From: a bacterium
Lineage (GTDB): Bacteria > CG2-30-53-67 > CG2-30-70-394
Direction: 5' to 3'
NCBI GenBank assembly: GCA_024278555.1
Contig: JAJRSX010000209.1
Coordinates: 1 to 28,061 of the forward strand
Length of the DNA: 28,061 nt
Made by a program: the position numbers and the translations under genes. The notes beneath the pieces were generated by a model, which had not been told where the DNA came from, did no database searches, and saw only the letters and a program-made list of their open reading frames with translations. Below are positions 7,069-15,017 of this stretch, piece after piece. How positions within the stretch are numbered: position 1 is the first letter of the stretch; every line of letters begins with the position of its first letter.

Positions 7069-7916
7069 GGGGCAGGCTCGAGGAGGGGGTCGTGGGCGGT
7101 GTCGATGGGACCATCTTCAACGGCGCGCCGGTAGATCCAGATGGGGCCGAAGTGGAGCTCCTGGCGGAACCCCACCGCCTGCAGGCGGATCAGCTCCAAC
7201 AGCGCCAGGAAGGTGACCACCCGCTCGGTGCGGCTCGCCCGGCGGCGGAAGAGGTCGGTAAAGAGCAGCGTGTCGCGCTCCGCCAGCCGTTCGAGAAGCA
7301 CGCCGATCTGCTCCTGAATGGTGAGCGGCTCCAGCTCGATCTCCCGCACCGCCCGCCCCTCCAGCTCCGTGAGGACCACCTGAAAGGCGTCGAGGAGATC
7401 GACGAGGGTGAGCTCCCGGAGCTCGCTCTTGCGCGCCTCCACCCGCGCCGTCTCCATGCCGCGGTAGTAGATCCGCGCCTGCGCCTCGGCCCGCTCGCGC
7501 AGGTGGTTCGCCGCCTCCTTGCACGTCTGGTACTCGAGGAGCTGCTCCACCAGGGCGGCACGCGGGTCCACCTCCTCCTCGCCCTCCTCCGCCTCCGGGG
7601 CCGGCAGGAGCATCCGCGACTTGATCAGCGCCAGGGTCGCCGCCATCTCCAGGAAGCTCCCCGCCACCTCCAGGTTGAGGGTGTGGAGGAGCTCCAGATA
7701 GCCGAGGTACTCGCGGGTGACGGTGGCGATGGGGATGTCGTAGATATCCACCTCGTGCTTGCGGAGGAGGTGGAGCAGCAGGTCCAGCGGCCCCTCGAAG
7801 AACTGCAGGTCGACCCGGTACTCCTCACCGTTGGCCTCGGCGGCGACGGGCACGGGAGGGGTCGGGGTCGGCTCCGGGGAGGCGCACATCGCCTCGACAG
7901 GGGGATCGGTCGCCAT
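7065..7916 (-). CDS. scpA: Segregation and condensation protein A (kleisin)
   Basis: ScpA is the kleisin that bridges SMC heads and binds ScpB. The core starts YRVDLQFFEGPLDLLLHLLRKHEVDIYDIPIATVTREYLGYLE, the hallmark N-terminal helices of bacterial ScpA, followed by MAATLALIKSRMLLP. The C-terminal winged-helix segment (RTERVVTFLALLELIRLQAVGFRQELHFGPIWIYRR) binds the SMC cap. At 283 residues it is slightly longer than usual because of a Pro/Glu-rich leader of about 33 residues; starts further in (such as Met10) are possible because no clear ribosome site precedes 7916. Its stop overlaps the scpB start. Confidence 0.95.
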   Translation of the reverse strand: MATDPPVEAMCASPEPTPTPPVPVAAEANGEEYRVDLQFFEGPLDLLLHLLRKHEVDIYDIPIATVTREYLGYLELLHTLNLEVAGSFLEMAATLALIKSRMLLPAPEAEEGEEEVDPRAALVEQLLEYQTCKEAANHLRERAEAQARIYYRGMETARVEARKSELRELTLVDLLDAFQVVLTELEGRAVREIELEPLTIQEQIGVLLERLAERDTLLFTDLFRRRASRTERVVTFLALLELIRLQAVGFRQELHFGPIWIYRRAVEDGPIDTAHDPLLEPAP

Positions 7917-7963
7917 GGCAGGGCCAGTCTAACCTGCCCGACGCACATTGCATCCCCGCCCGT

Positions 7964-7998
7964 TGAAAGCTGAAAGCCGACTGCTGAAAGCTGAAAGC
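7964..7998. repeat. Heptamer repeat TGAAAGC, five units
   Basis: Between trpS and scpA there are five consecutive 7-nt units: TGAAAGC, TGAAAGC, CGACTGC, TGAAAGC, TGAAAGC. The middle unit is degenerate but keeps the phase. A related array lies at 24492-24512. Confidence 0.75.
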
Positions 7999-8006
7999 TG
8001 CCCCCC

Positions 8007-8996
8007 CTACCGCACCAGCTTCATCGCCGCCCGCACCCGCTCCATGGTCTGCTCCGCCTCGACCCGCGCCACCTCGGCGCCGGCAGCGAGGATCTCTTCG
8101 ATCCGCCCCGGCGCCGCGGCCAGGGCGACCCGCCGCTCGTGGATCGGGCCAAGCTCCTCCCACAGGTGGTCGCACAGCTGCCTCTTGCAGTCGAAGCAGC
8201 CGATCCCGGCGGTGCGGCAGCCATCGACGATCTCCGCCCGCTCCTCCTCCGGCGTGTACATGCGGTGGAAATCGAAGACCGGGCAGTTGTCCGGCTCGCC
8301 CGGGTCGGTGCGCCTGACCCTTGCTGTGTCGGTGACCGCCCGCGCCATCTTCTTGCGCATGGTCTCCTCGTCGTCGGCGAGGTAGATGGCGTTGCCGTAC
8401 GACTTGCTCATCTTACGGCCGTCGAGCCCCGACATCTTCGGCGCCTCGGTCATCAGCGACGCCGGCTCCGGGAAGGTCTCGCCGTAGATATGGTTGAAGC
8501 GGCGGGCGATCTCCCGCGCCAGCTCCAGGTGCGGCAGCTGGTCCACCCCCACCGGCACCTGGTCGGCCCGGTAGATCAGGATGTCCGCCGCCTGCAAGAC
8601 CGGGTAGCCCAAGAAGCCGTAGGTACTGAGGTCACGGTCCTTGAGGTTCTCCCGCACATCCTTGAAGGTCGGGTTGCGCTCCAGCCACGGGGTCGGGGTG
8701 ATCATCCCGAGGAGCAGGAAGAGCTCCGCGTGGGCCGGCACGTCGGACTGGACAAAGAGGGTGGCGCGCTCCGGGTCGACGCCAGCGGCGAGCCAGTCGA
8801 GGACCACCTCGCGGATGTTGGCGGTGATCGCCGAGGGGTCGTGGTAGTCGGTGGTCAGGGCGTGCCAGTCGACCACGCTGAAGAAGCAGCTACAGGAGTC
8901 CTGCAGAGCGACCCAGTTCTTCAGCGCCCCGAGATAGTTCCCCAGGTGGAGCTGCCCGGTGGGGCGCATACCGGAGAGGACGCGGGGAGTGGCCAT
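8007..8996 (-). CDS. trpS: Tryptophanyl-tRNA synthetase
   Basis: A 329-residue class I synthetase of normal TrpS length that charges tRNA-Trp. The N-terminus reads RVLSGMRPTGQLHLGNYLGAL, with the HIGH-type motif as HLGN (residues 17-20). DWHALTTDY and GFLGYPVLQAADILIYRADQVPVGVDQLPHLELAREIARRFN form the tryptophan and ATP pockets, and the second signature KMSKS is at residues 195-199. The ATG at 8996 begins MATPRVLSG, matching the family start. It lies 32 nt after the M50 protease stop and about 90 nt before scpA; the order M50 protease, trpS, scpA, scpB is conserved in several bacterial groups. Confidence 0.97.
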   Translation of the reverse strand: MATPRVLSGMRPTGQLHLGNYLGALKNWVALQDSCSCFFSVVDWHALTTDYHDPSAITANIREVVLDWLAAGVDPERATLFVQSDVPAHAELFLLLGMITPTPWLERNPTFKDVRENLKDRDLSTYGFLGYPVLQAADILIYRADQVPVGVDQLPHLELAREIARRFNHIYGETFPEPASLMTEAPKMSGLDGRKMSKSYGNAIYLADDEETMRKKMARAVTDTARVRRTDPGEPDNCPVFDFHRMYTPEEERAEIVDGCRTAGIGCFDCKRQLCDHLWEELGPIHERRVALAAAPGRIEEILAAGAEVARVEAEQTMERVRAAMKLVR

Positions 8997-9028
8997 GGGT
9001 CGGAGGGCGCGCCCCCCTACTTGCCACC

Positions 9029-9664
9029 TCAGGTGAGGAGGTGGAGGAGGAGCTCAATGGGCGGCGATATTAGTTTGGGAACGATTCCCCCCACAAGCAG
9101 CGCCAGGAGGACGATGAAGCCATACGGCTCCACCCGCGACACCTGGCGCGCCGCCGCCATCGGCAGGAGCCCCACGAGGATCCGCCCGCCGTCGAGCGGC
9201 GGCAGGGGGAGGCAGTTGAAGACCGCCAGGGCGACGTTGATCTGCACCGACAGGGAGAGGGTCCAGTAGAGGAAGCGGGCCACCCCGCCACCACCCGCGT
9301 GGGCGAGGGAGGGGACCACCGCCGGCAGGAGGTGGAGGAGCGCCGCGCTCACCACCGCCAGGATCAGGTTCGCCGCCGGCCCGGCCAGGGCGACCCACAC
9401 CATGTCCTCCTTCGGGTGGCGCAGGCGCATCGGGTTGATCGGCACCGGCTTCGCCCAGCCGATCATGTGGGTCACCACCAGGGCGAGGAGGCCGAGAGGG
9501 TCGATGTGGCGGATCGGATTCAGGGTCAATCGCCCCGCCTCCGCCGCCGTCGGATCGCCGAGCCGATTCGCCACCCAGCCGTGGGCCACCTCGTGAAAGG
9601 TGACCGCCATGAGAAAGGGGAGCGCCAGGACGGCGTACATCTGGAGTGTGGAGAGCTGTCCCAT
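9029..9664 (-). CDS. M50-family membrane metalloprotease (site-2 protease type)
   Basis: A 211-residue multi-pass membrane protein. The zinc-binding motif HEVAH (residues 24-28) sits in the first membrane helix, and the second conserved motif NCLPLPPLDGG (about 150-160) supplies the third zinc ligand (D158). Four or five further hydrophobic segments are visible. It matches the short M50 group with no PDZ domain that is usually encoded beside trpS and scpAB; substrates are unknown. The frame is open to 9829, but I chose the ATG at 9664 because the family starts just before the first helix and the upstream part is low-complexity intergenic repeat. Confidence 0.9.
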   Translation of the reverse strand: MGQLSTLQMYAVLALPFLMAVTFHEVAHGWVANRLGDPTAAEAGRLTLNPIRHIDPLGLLALVVTHMIGWAKPVPINPMRLRHPKEDMVWVALAGPAANLILAVVSAALLHLLPAVVPSLAHAGGGGVARFLYWTLSLSVQINVALAVFNCLPLPPLDGGRILVGLLPMAAARQVSRVEPYGFIVLLALLVGGIVPKLISPPIELLLHLLT

Positions 9665-9733
9665 CGGGGGAGGATCCTCTGCCCCGAGGGTCCAGTCCAG
9701 CCGCGGCCGACCGGCCGCGAAGGAACAGCCGGC

Positions 9734-9760
9734 CGCGAATCCACGCGAATGGACGGGAAT
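9734..9760. repeat. Decamer-periodic repeat (CGCGAAT unit)
   Basis: CGCGAAT, CGCGAAT and CGGGAAT start exactly 10 nt apart (9734, 9744, 9754), separated by CCA and GGA. A related pair is at 14617-14642. The stretch lies upstream of the M50 protease gene. Confidence 0.6.
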
Positions 9761-9819
9761 GGAGGCCAGGGGTGCGGCGAAGATCGAGCCGGCGATTGTG
9801 GATCGGGAAGGGCTCTGTT

Positions 9820-9838
9820 GTACACCCATTGAGTGTAC
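9820..9838 (+). promoter_or_regulatory. Candidate operator of the tacAT pair
   Basis: A perfect 6-bp inverted repeat, GTACAC-N7-GTGTAC, ends 36 nt before the antitoxin ATG at 9875. Ribbon-helix-helix antitoxins such as DUF1778/TacA bind inverted repeats of this kind in their own promoter, so this is the likely autoregulatory site. I could not fix the -35 and -10 boxes with confidence. Confidence 0.5.
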
Positions 9839-9874
9839 GGTAGCGTGTATTCATTCAACCTACGTGGAGATGTC

Positions 9875-10153
9875 ATGGCACGTCCGTCGGCGCGGAGCGC
9901 CTCCATCAATCTGCGAGCCCGGCCCGGTCAGCGTGCACTGATCGACCGGGCGGCTGCGACCCTCGGCAAGAATCGCTCGGACTTCATGCTCGAGGCGGCG
10001 TGCCGGGAGGCGGAAAATGTCCTCCTCGACCGTCGCCTCTTTGACCTCGACAGCGACGCCTTCGCGGCGTTCGAGGCCGCCTTGACGGCGCCCACAACGG
10101 ACAATCCTGCTCTGCGGCGGCTGCTGCAGGGGGCTCCACCTTGGGACGACTGA
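9875..10153 (+). CDS. Ribbon-helix-helix antitoxin, DUF1778/TacA family
   Basis: A 92-residue protein beginning MARPSARSASINLRARPGQRALIDRAAATLGKNRSDFMLEAACREAENVLLDRR, a clear DUF1778 antitoxin: an N-terminal ribbon-helix-helix DNA-binding part, then an extended C-terminal segment that wraps the toxin (FDLDSDAFAAFEAALTAP ... NPALRRLL). It neutralises the GNAT toxin encoded next and, with it, represses the operon. The ATG at 9875 follows GTGGAG; a GTG at 9833 in frame lies inside the operator palindrome and is unlikely. The gene overlaps the toxin by 13 nt. Confidence 0.92.
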   Translation: MARPSARSASINLRARPGQRALIDRAAATLGKNRSDFMLEAACREAENVLLDRRLFDLDSDAFAAFEAALTAPTTDNPALRRLLQGAPPWDD

Positions 10154-10662
10154 CCCAACCGGCCTCCCTCTCGGCCACAGAGCGACTCGATGGCTTCGAT
10201 TCCGGCGAGCCGGTTGTCGACGACTGGCTGAAGCGGCATGCGGCCAAGAATGAAGCGAGCGGTGCGTCGCGCGCCTTCGTGGTCTGCGACGCGGGGCGAC
10301 GGGTCGCGGGTTACTACGCCCTGGCCACCGGCGCGGTGACCCGTGCGGATGCGCCCGGTGCGACTCGGCGGAACATGCCCGAGCCGATCTCGGTTCTGGT
10401 CCTTGGGCGTCTGGCGGTGGATCGGCGCTGGCAAGGAAAGGGAGTTGGTCGCGGACTCCTCCGGGATGCGATCCTGCGCACACTCATCGTGGCGCAGTAC
10501 GCCTGGGTAGGCGCCCTCCTGGTTCACGCACTCTCCCCCGAGGCGAGGCGGTTCTACCGTTACCACGGATTTCACCCCTCCCCTGTCGACCCGATGACCC
10601 TGATGCTCTCTACCACCGAGGCGGCAGCCGCACTTCACAGGAGCGGCGAGGCGGCTCCGTAG
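10141..10662 (+). CDS. GNAT-family acetyltransferase toxin, TacT type
   Basis: A 173-residue GNAT toxin. Members acetylate the amino group of aminoacyl-tRNAs and so stop translation. The family opening is visible (LDGFDSGEPVVDDWLKRHAAKNEASGASRAFVV), as is the acetyl-CoA loop RRWQGKGVGRGLL (about residues 95-107) and the catalytic-region tyrosines in RRFYRYHGF (139-141). The start is TTG at 10141, inside the end of the antitoxin gene, which gives the expected N-terminus. No better start lies in frame. The pair looks intact, so it is probably functional. Confidence 0.9.
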   Translation: MGRLTQPASLSATERLDGFDSGEPVVDDWLKRHAAKNEASGASRAFVVCDAGRRVAGYYALATGAVTRADAPGATRRNMPEPISVLVLGRLAVDRRWQGKGVGRGLLRDAILRTLIVAQYAWVGALLVHALSPEARRFYRYHGFHPSPVDPMTLMLSTTEAAAALHRSGEAAP

Positions 10663-10680
10663 GGGGCTGTCGCCCTCCCC

Positions 10681-12804
10681 TCACGGCCGCCAGTCGAGGG
10701 CGAGGATGACGTTGGTGCCCGGCTCGTTGTCGCCGGAGCCGTGGATGCGGTAGTCCTCATCCAGGAGGTTCTCCACCGCCGCGGTGAGGGTGAGGTCGTC
10801 GCGCAGGCGGACGCCGCCGCGCAGGGTCACGATCGCATACCCCGGGGTGCCGCCCGGGGGGATGCGCTGGGTGTCGGCGCGGTCGCGGGACGAGAGGCGG
10901 TCGGCCTCGGCGGCGACGGTGACCACCCCCTCCAGCCAGCCGCTCCCCGCCTCCGGCTCCCAGCGGAGGCCGAGGTGGCCGGTGGCCGGGGCGAGGCGGC
11001 TGAGGGGCTCGCGGCGCTTCGGGGAGGTGGCGGTGGGAAAGGTGTCGACCTCCCCCTCCACCCAGCTCACGTCGCCGTAGCCGGTGAGGGTCGGGGTGAG
11101 ACGGTAGCGGGCCGCCACCTCGACCCCGTGGACGAAGCCGTCACCGGAGTTGAGCTTGGTCACCTCGGTGTCGCCGTCGTCGGTGAGCCGGCCGGTGGGG
11201 GCGCGGATGATCATCCCGTCGATGGTGGTGTAGTAGTAGCTCGCCTCCGCCGCCAGGGGGCCGCGGCGCACCTTCACCCCGACCTCCGAGGCGAGGTACT
11301 GCTCCGGGTCGAGGTCGGTGGCGGCGATCTCCTGCTCGCCGCTGCGGGTATCGATGGAGCTGGTGAGGTCCGACAGGTTGGGGGCGCGAAAGGCGCGGGA
11401 GACCCCGGCGTAGAGGTGCACCCCCTCCGTCGCCACGAAGAGCAGCCGGGCGGAGGCGGAGAGGTCGTCCCACCGGTCGGTGAGCGAGGCGGCCTCGCCG
11501 GTGATCGGATCGGCGAAGCGGCCGGCGTCGGCGCGGGCGTAGGTGTAGTGACCCCCGAGGATGAGATTGAGCCGCTCGCCGAGGGCGAGGTCGTCCTGGA
11601 CGAAGAGGCCGGCGAGGTCGTAGGTGGAGTCGTCGGCGACGTTCCCCTGGATCCGCACCGACTTGAGCGACCCGTCCGGATTGAACCGCTGCTCGAAGGA
11701 GTCGACGTTGTCGCGGTACCACGAGGCGCCGTAGCTCCAGTAGCCGTAATCGGTGTCGCTCTCTCCCTGGAGCCAGAGGCCGAAGGAGCCCACGTCGAAG
11801 CCGCTGCGCCGGAGCTCGTCGCTCGACTTCACCCGCGTCTGCTGCTCCCTCTGCACCTGCCACGAGAGCGACACGGTGAGACGATCGAGGGCCGGCCCGA
11901 GGTCGCGGTCGCGGTACTGGAGGTAGGTGAGGCGGCGGTCCTGATCGAGCGAGCGCACCTTGTCGCTCCCCACGTCGGTGCCGTGCCAGCTCTTCGCGAA
12001 CACGGTCTTGTGGGTCCGCCAGGCGTCCTCCAGGGCCACCTGCTGGTGGGCGAGGGTGAGGGTGGCGTCGCCGGCGAGGGCGAGCTCGAGCTTCACGTCG
12101 CCGTCGCCCTCATCGTAGCCGGTGTGCTCCATGACGCCGATCTCGCGGCCGCCACGCAGGTCACCGAACTCCTTCCACGACACCCCGGCGAGCCAGCGCA
12201 GGGGGCCGCGAGAGCCGCCGAGCTCGCCGCGGCCCACCACCGCGTCTTCCGCCGAGGCATAGCGGCCGTAGAGGCGCGGGGCAAAGGTCCGCCCCGGCCG
12301 CGGCGTGTAGCTGCGGGTCAGCATGTTCACCGTGCCGCCCACCGCGTCCGAGCCGTAGAGGACCGACGCCCCCCCCTTCACCACCTCCATCCGGCCGATG
12401 GTGAGGGGGTCGATGGTGTTCGCGTACTGGTTCGGCCCGTCGCGGAAGACCGCGTTGTTCAGGCGGATCCCGTCGATGAGCAGGAGGGTGCGAAAGCCGG
12501 TGAAGCCGCGCAGATAGGGCGAGCCCTGGCCGCGCGAAGTCTTCTGCACCATCACCCCCGGCACCTCGGCGAGGGCATCGGGCAGGGTGCGCGGCAGGCG
12601 ACGGGAGGCGATCTCCCCCTCACCGACCACCGCCACCGTGGCCGGTGCGTCAAAGCCCTGCTTCTCCGTTCGGGTGGCGGTGACCACCACCTCGTCGAGG
12701 ACGAGGTCGCCGGGCACGGTCGCCGCCTCTGCCTCCGCCGCCACCGCCGGGCGGCCCGCCGCCACCACCACGAAAAAGACCCCCACACCGAGACACCACC
12801 GCAT
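10681..12804 (-). CDS. TonB-dependent outer-membrane receptor
   Basis: A 707-residue receptor with a signal peptide (MRWCLGVGVFFVVVAAGRPAVA|AEA). A TonB-box-like segment (LDEVVVTATRTEK) leads into the plug domain (IASRRLPRTLPDALAEVPGVMVQ, then YLRGFTGFRTLLLIDGIRLNN and VVKGGASVLYGSDAVGGTVNM). The beta-barrel follows and contains FRAPNLSDL, a FRAP-box-like motif seen in haem and siderophore receptors. It should import an iron complex, haem or cobalamin with TonB energy; the ligand cannot be told and no matching ABC importer adjoins it. The ATG at 12804 has GGAGGGAG before it; an earlier in-frame start at 12825 is less likely. The last residues (ALDWRP) lack the usual terminal aromatic residue. 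Confidence 0.93.
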   Translation of the reverse strand: MRWCLGVGVFFVVVAAGRPAVAAEAEAATVPGDLVLDEVVVTATRTEKQGFDAPATVAVVGEGEIASRRLPRTLPDALAEVPGVMVQKTSRGQGSPYLRGFTGFRTLLLIDGIRLNNAVFRDGPNQYANTIDPLTIGRMEVVKGGASVLYGSDAVGGTVNMLTRSYTPRPGRTFAPRLYGRYASAEDAVVGRGELGGSRGPLRWLAGVSWKEFGDLRGGREIGVMEHTGYDEGDGDVKLELALAGDATLTLAHQQVALEDAWRTHKTVFAKSWHGTDVGSDKVRSLDQDRRLTYLQYRDRDLGPALDRLTVSLSWQVQREQQTRVKSSDELRRSGFDVGSFGLWLQGESDTDYGYWSYGASWYRDNVDSFEQRFNPDGSLKSVRIQGNVADDSTYDLAGLFVQDDLALGERLNLILGGHYTYARADAGRFADPITGEAASLTDRWDDLSASARLLFVATEGVHLYAGVSRAFRAPNLSDLTSSIDTRSGEQEIAATDLDPEQYLASEVGVKVRRGPLAAEASYYYTTIDGMIIRAPTGRLTDDGDTEVTKLNSGDGFVHGVEVAARYRLTPTLTGYGDVSWVEGEVDTFPTATSPKRREPLSRLAPATGHLGLRWEPEAGSGWLEGVVTVAAEADRLSSRDRADTQRIPPGGTPGYAIVTLRGGVRLRDDLTLTAAVENLLDEDYRIHGSGDNEPGTNVILALDWRP

Positions 12805-13414
12805 TGCAGCTCCCTCCAGTTGCACGGGTTATCGAAACGATCCTCCGCTTTCTCATGCACACGGTGTGCCAGCCCCACCGCCCCCTGCGATCCGCGCCGC
12901 CACCGGCAGCCGGGACCGACCGCCGCCCGCCGCCGTGGCCACCCCCTGGCCACCCACACGACTCACCGTGGCCAGGTGCGCGGGCAGGTCTCGACACAGA
13001 GACGCACAACAGGAGAGGCGCAAAGGGGTGGATAACCGGGGGCCAGGAGTGATCCCGGGCAGGGGCGGCATGGGGATCTCCCCGGCACCGGTTGCCGCCC
13101 GGCCACGGGGCACACGAAGGGCACCACGCGCCTCCACCAAGGGAGGCGACACCCCGCTCCCGGCATCCCACCCCCACCTTCCGGAAGGCGAGGGTCGCCC
13201 TCCCGACTCCGCCCCACCCTCCCCCTGTCTACCTTCTACTTTCTATCGTTCTCCCACTTTCTACCACTCACCAGTTTCTGCTCTCCCCCCCACGCCCACC
13301 ACCGGCAACGCCATCCTTCCGGTCTGCCTCCCCTCAGTGACTCCGCGTCTCTGCGCGAGAATCCAACCGACGATTGTGGGAAGGGACGCAAATGGTGAAC
13401 GGCGACAGGCGGAG
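12805..13414. other. Intergenic stretch with degenerate repeats
   Basis: This 610-nt gap between the PAP2 phosphatase and receptor genes shows no convincing gene. It holds fragments of the recurring periodic phrases: GACACAGAGACGCAC near 12993, ACTCCGCGTCTCTGCGCGAG near 13339, and a pyrimidine-rich heptamer array starting CTACCTT, CTACTTT, CTATCGT at 13229-13249 and fading to about 13284. I looked for a cobalamin riboswitch before the receptor and did not find its conserved boxes. Confidence 0.55.
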
Positions 13415-14197
13415 TCAGAACCGCCGCTCCCACGCCACCCCGAGGCGGCCGTCGGCGACCACCGGGATGAGGCGGGCGGCGCGGGGACCATCCGCCGGGT
13501 GGCGGTGGGCGACGAAGCGGCCGATGCCGTAGCCAAGCAGGCCGCCGCCCACCACGTCCGAGAGCCAGTGGCGCTCGTCGTGGAGACGCGACCAGGCGGT
13601 GAGGGTAGCGAGGCCGTAGGCGCCTACCTTCGCCGCTGTCGGGAGATCGCTGTCCTGCAGGGTGGCGGCGGTGGCGAAGGCCAGCGCCGTGTGTCCCGAC
13701 GGGAAGCTGGTGCGCCGCTCACTGAAGTTGCCCGGGTGGAAGCGGCGGTGGTTGGTCAGCCCGCCCGCCGGCCGCTCCCGCCCCACCGCCACCTTCAAGA
13801 ACTCGGTGGCCGCCACCGCCAGGACCGCCGCCTCGGCCACGTTCGCTCCGGTGCGTACCGCCACCGCGTCATGGGTAAGCCAGCCGTGGCCGCCGTACCA
13901 GACGATCGCCGCCACCGGCGCGGCGAGGGCGTAACCGTTGCCGATCTCCGCCAGCCAGTCATTGCCCGGCCACTGGCCGGCGAGGCGTCGGTCGAGAACC
14001 GCGGAGAGCCCCACCGCCCCCACTCCCGCCGCCGCCATCGACCACCCGTGGCCGTCCCACCGCGCCGGCGCGGTAACGAGAGCCGCGGCGTCGCCCACGG
14101 TGGCGCGCAGGGGACACTCGCCTCCTTCGGCTGCCGCGAGGTGCGGCAGGCAGATCAGTAGCAGGACAAGGGCGCACCACCAAGTCGATCGTTGCAT
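13415..14197 (-). CDS. PAP2-family phosphatase, exported
   Basis: A 260-residue member of the type 2 phosphatidic acid phosphatase superfamily. The three phosphatase motifs are complete: KVAVGRERP, SFPSGHT and SRLHDERHWLSDVVGG, containing the catalytic histidines. A signal peptide (MQRSTWWCALVLLLICLPHLAAA) suggests the active site faces the periplasm. It may act on undecaprenyl pyrophosphate or lipid phosphates; the substrate is not determined by the sequence. The C-terminal part (RLIPVVADGRLGVAWERRF) resembles the beta-strand-like tail of PAP2 proteins tied to the outer membrane, but this is only an impression. The ATG at 14197 has an excellent GGGGAGGT site. Confidence 0.92.
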   Translation of the reverse strand: MQRSTWWCALVLLLICLPHLAAAEGGECPLRATVGDAAALVTAPARWDGHGWSMAAAGVGAVGLSAVLDRRLAGQWPGNDWLAEIGNGYALAAPVAAIVWYGGHGWLTHDAVAVRTGANVAEAAVLAVAATEFLKVAVGRERPAGGLTNHRRFHPGNFSERRTSFPSGHTALAFATAATLQDSDLPTAAKVGAYGLATLTAWSRLHDERHWLSDVVGGGLLGYGIGRFVAHRHPADGPRAARLIPVVADGRLGVAWERRF

Positions 14198-14788
14198 GAC
14201 ACCTCCCCGGGCCGTCCGGCCCGCGGCGCGGACAGTACCGGACCTCGCCCGCCCGCCCAAGCGGGGCAATCCTTCAACGCAGCGCAACGGAGGGAGGGAG
14301 GCGGAGGAGGTTCAACGCCAAGGCGCAAGGACGCCAGGGCGCAAGGGGGGAGTCCGAGGGGACGGCGTCGCGGGTGATCAACTGGAGGCAGGTGCCGAGT
14401 GGGGTTTGAACGCAGAGCCGCAGAGGGGTGGAAGACGCAGGCGCGACCGCGGATCCGGCGTCACCGGTCGTGACCCGAAGGCCGGGAGGGCGCCTTGAAG
14501 GCGACCCGAGCCGCAGATTTCACAGATTGGCGCAGATTTCAGGGTGGTCGGCCGGGAGGGGGCCGGCGTGGGGAGTGCGGACCGGCTCCAAAGGGCCTGG
14601 CAGGGAAAGGGCCAACCGTGAATCAAGCAAATGGACGCGAATCAATGGACCGGGCGGCAAACAGAGAAAACAAACCTCGACCTCACCACCGGGAGAAACG
14701 GGTCTACTCTCCGCCCTAAGCTACGAGGCGGGAGATCGTCGTCACTCGGCAGGGTCGCCGGAAGCGCCTCCGTTAGAGTGCCGGAAAG
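14198..14788. other. Intergenic repeat-rich stretch
   Basis: No gene is supported in these 590 nt. The first half is a patchwork of the periodic phrases: CGCCAAGGCGCAAGGACGCC (about 14320), GAACGCAGAGCCGCAGAGG (about 14409), CAGATT at 14514, 14523 and 14533, and CGTGAAT/CGCGAAT at 14617 and 14636. The palindrome CGCCTTGAAGGCG is at 14491-14503. From about 14700 the base composition falls towards the lower GC of the decayed toxin-antitoxin locus that follows. Confidence 0.55.
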
Positions 14789-14995
14789 TTAGCCCGCCTT
14801 TCGGCGCCCGCCAGCGCTTTGGCGCACCTGCTTTCTTGCGAGCTCGCTTATTGTGCGCAAAGCATCATTCACCGAGCTGGAATCGGGGAAAAACGCTACG
14901 ACATCTGGATCCAGTCACACGATATTTATCCCACGGGCGTAACGCTTCGCGTACTTCCCGCGGACACCTTTTGAAAAGTCGTACTCGGCACGCAT
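14789..14995 (-). pseudogene. Broken antitoxin gene next to brnT-like toxin
   Basis: The minus-strand frame from ATG 14995 to TAA 14789 would encode 68 residues: it begins MRAEYDFSKGVRGKYAKRYA, continues (R)GINIV, meets an in-frame TGA at 14917-14915 (codon 27), and goes on LDPDVVAFFPDSSSVNDALRTISELARKQ. The opening EYDFSKGVRGKY and the segment LDPDV..FPDS.SVN.ALR are what I know from a small antitoxin group encoded after BrnT-like toxins. The frame is clean on both sides of the stop, so one nonsense change has disabled it, or the TGA is a sequencing error. It starts 23 nt after the ancestral toxin stop. Confidence 0.65.
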
Positions 14996-15017
14996 TGGTT
15001 TCTCTCGGTTCCCCGGT

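Noticed and set aside
10741-13035. Long plus-strand open frame (764 codons) opposite the TonB receptor gene
   Set aside because: Low-complexity Val/Gly/Ala/Arg/His text typical of antisense reading; the opposite strand encodes a complete receptor with signal peptide and plug motifs.
12805-13080. Cobalamin riboswitch upstream of the TonB-dependent receptor
   Set aside because: The region was read on the minus strand for the conserved B12-box and the GCCCCCGCAACTG-like core. Neither is present, so no riboswitch is called.
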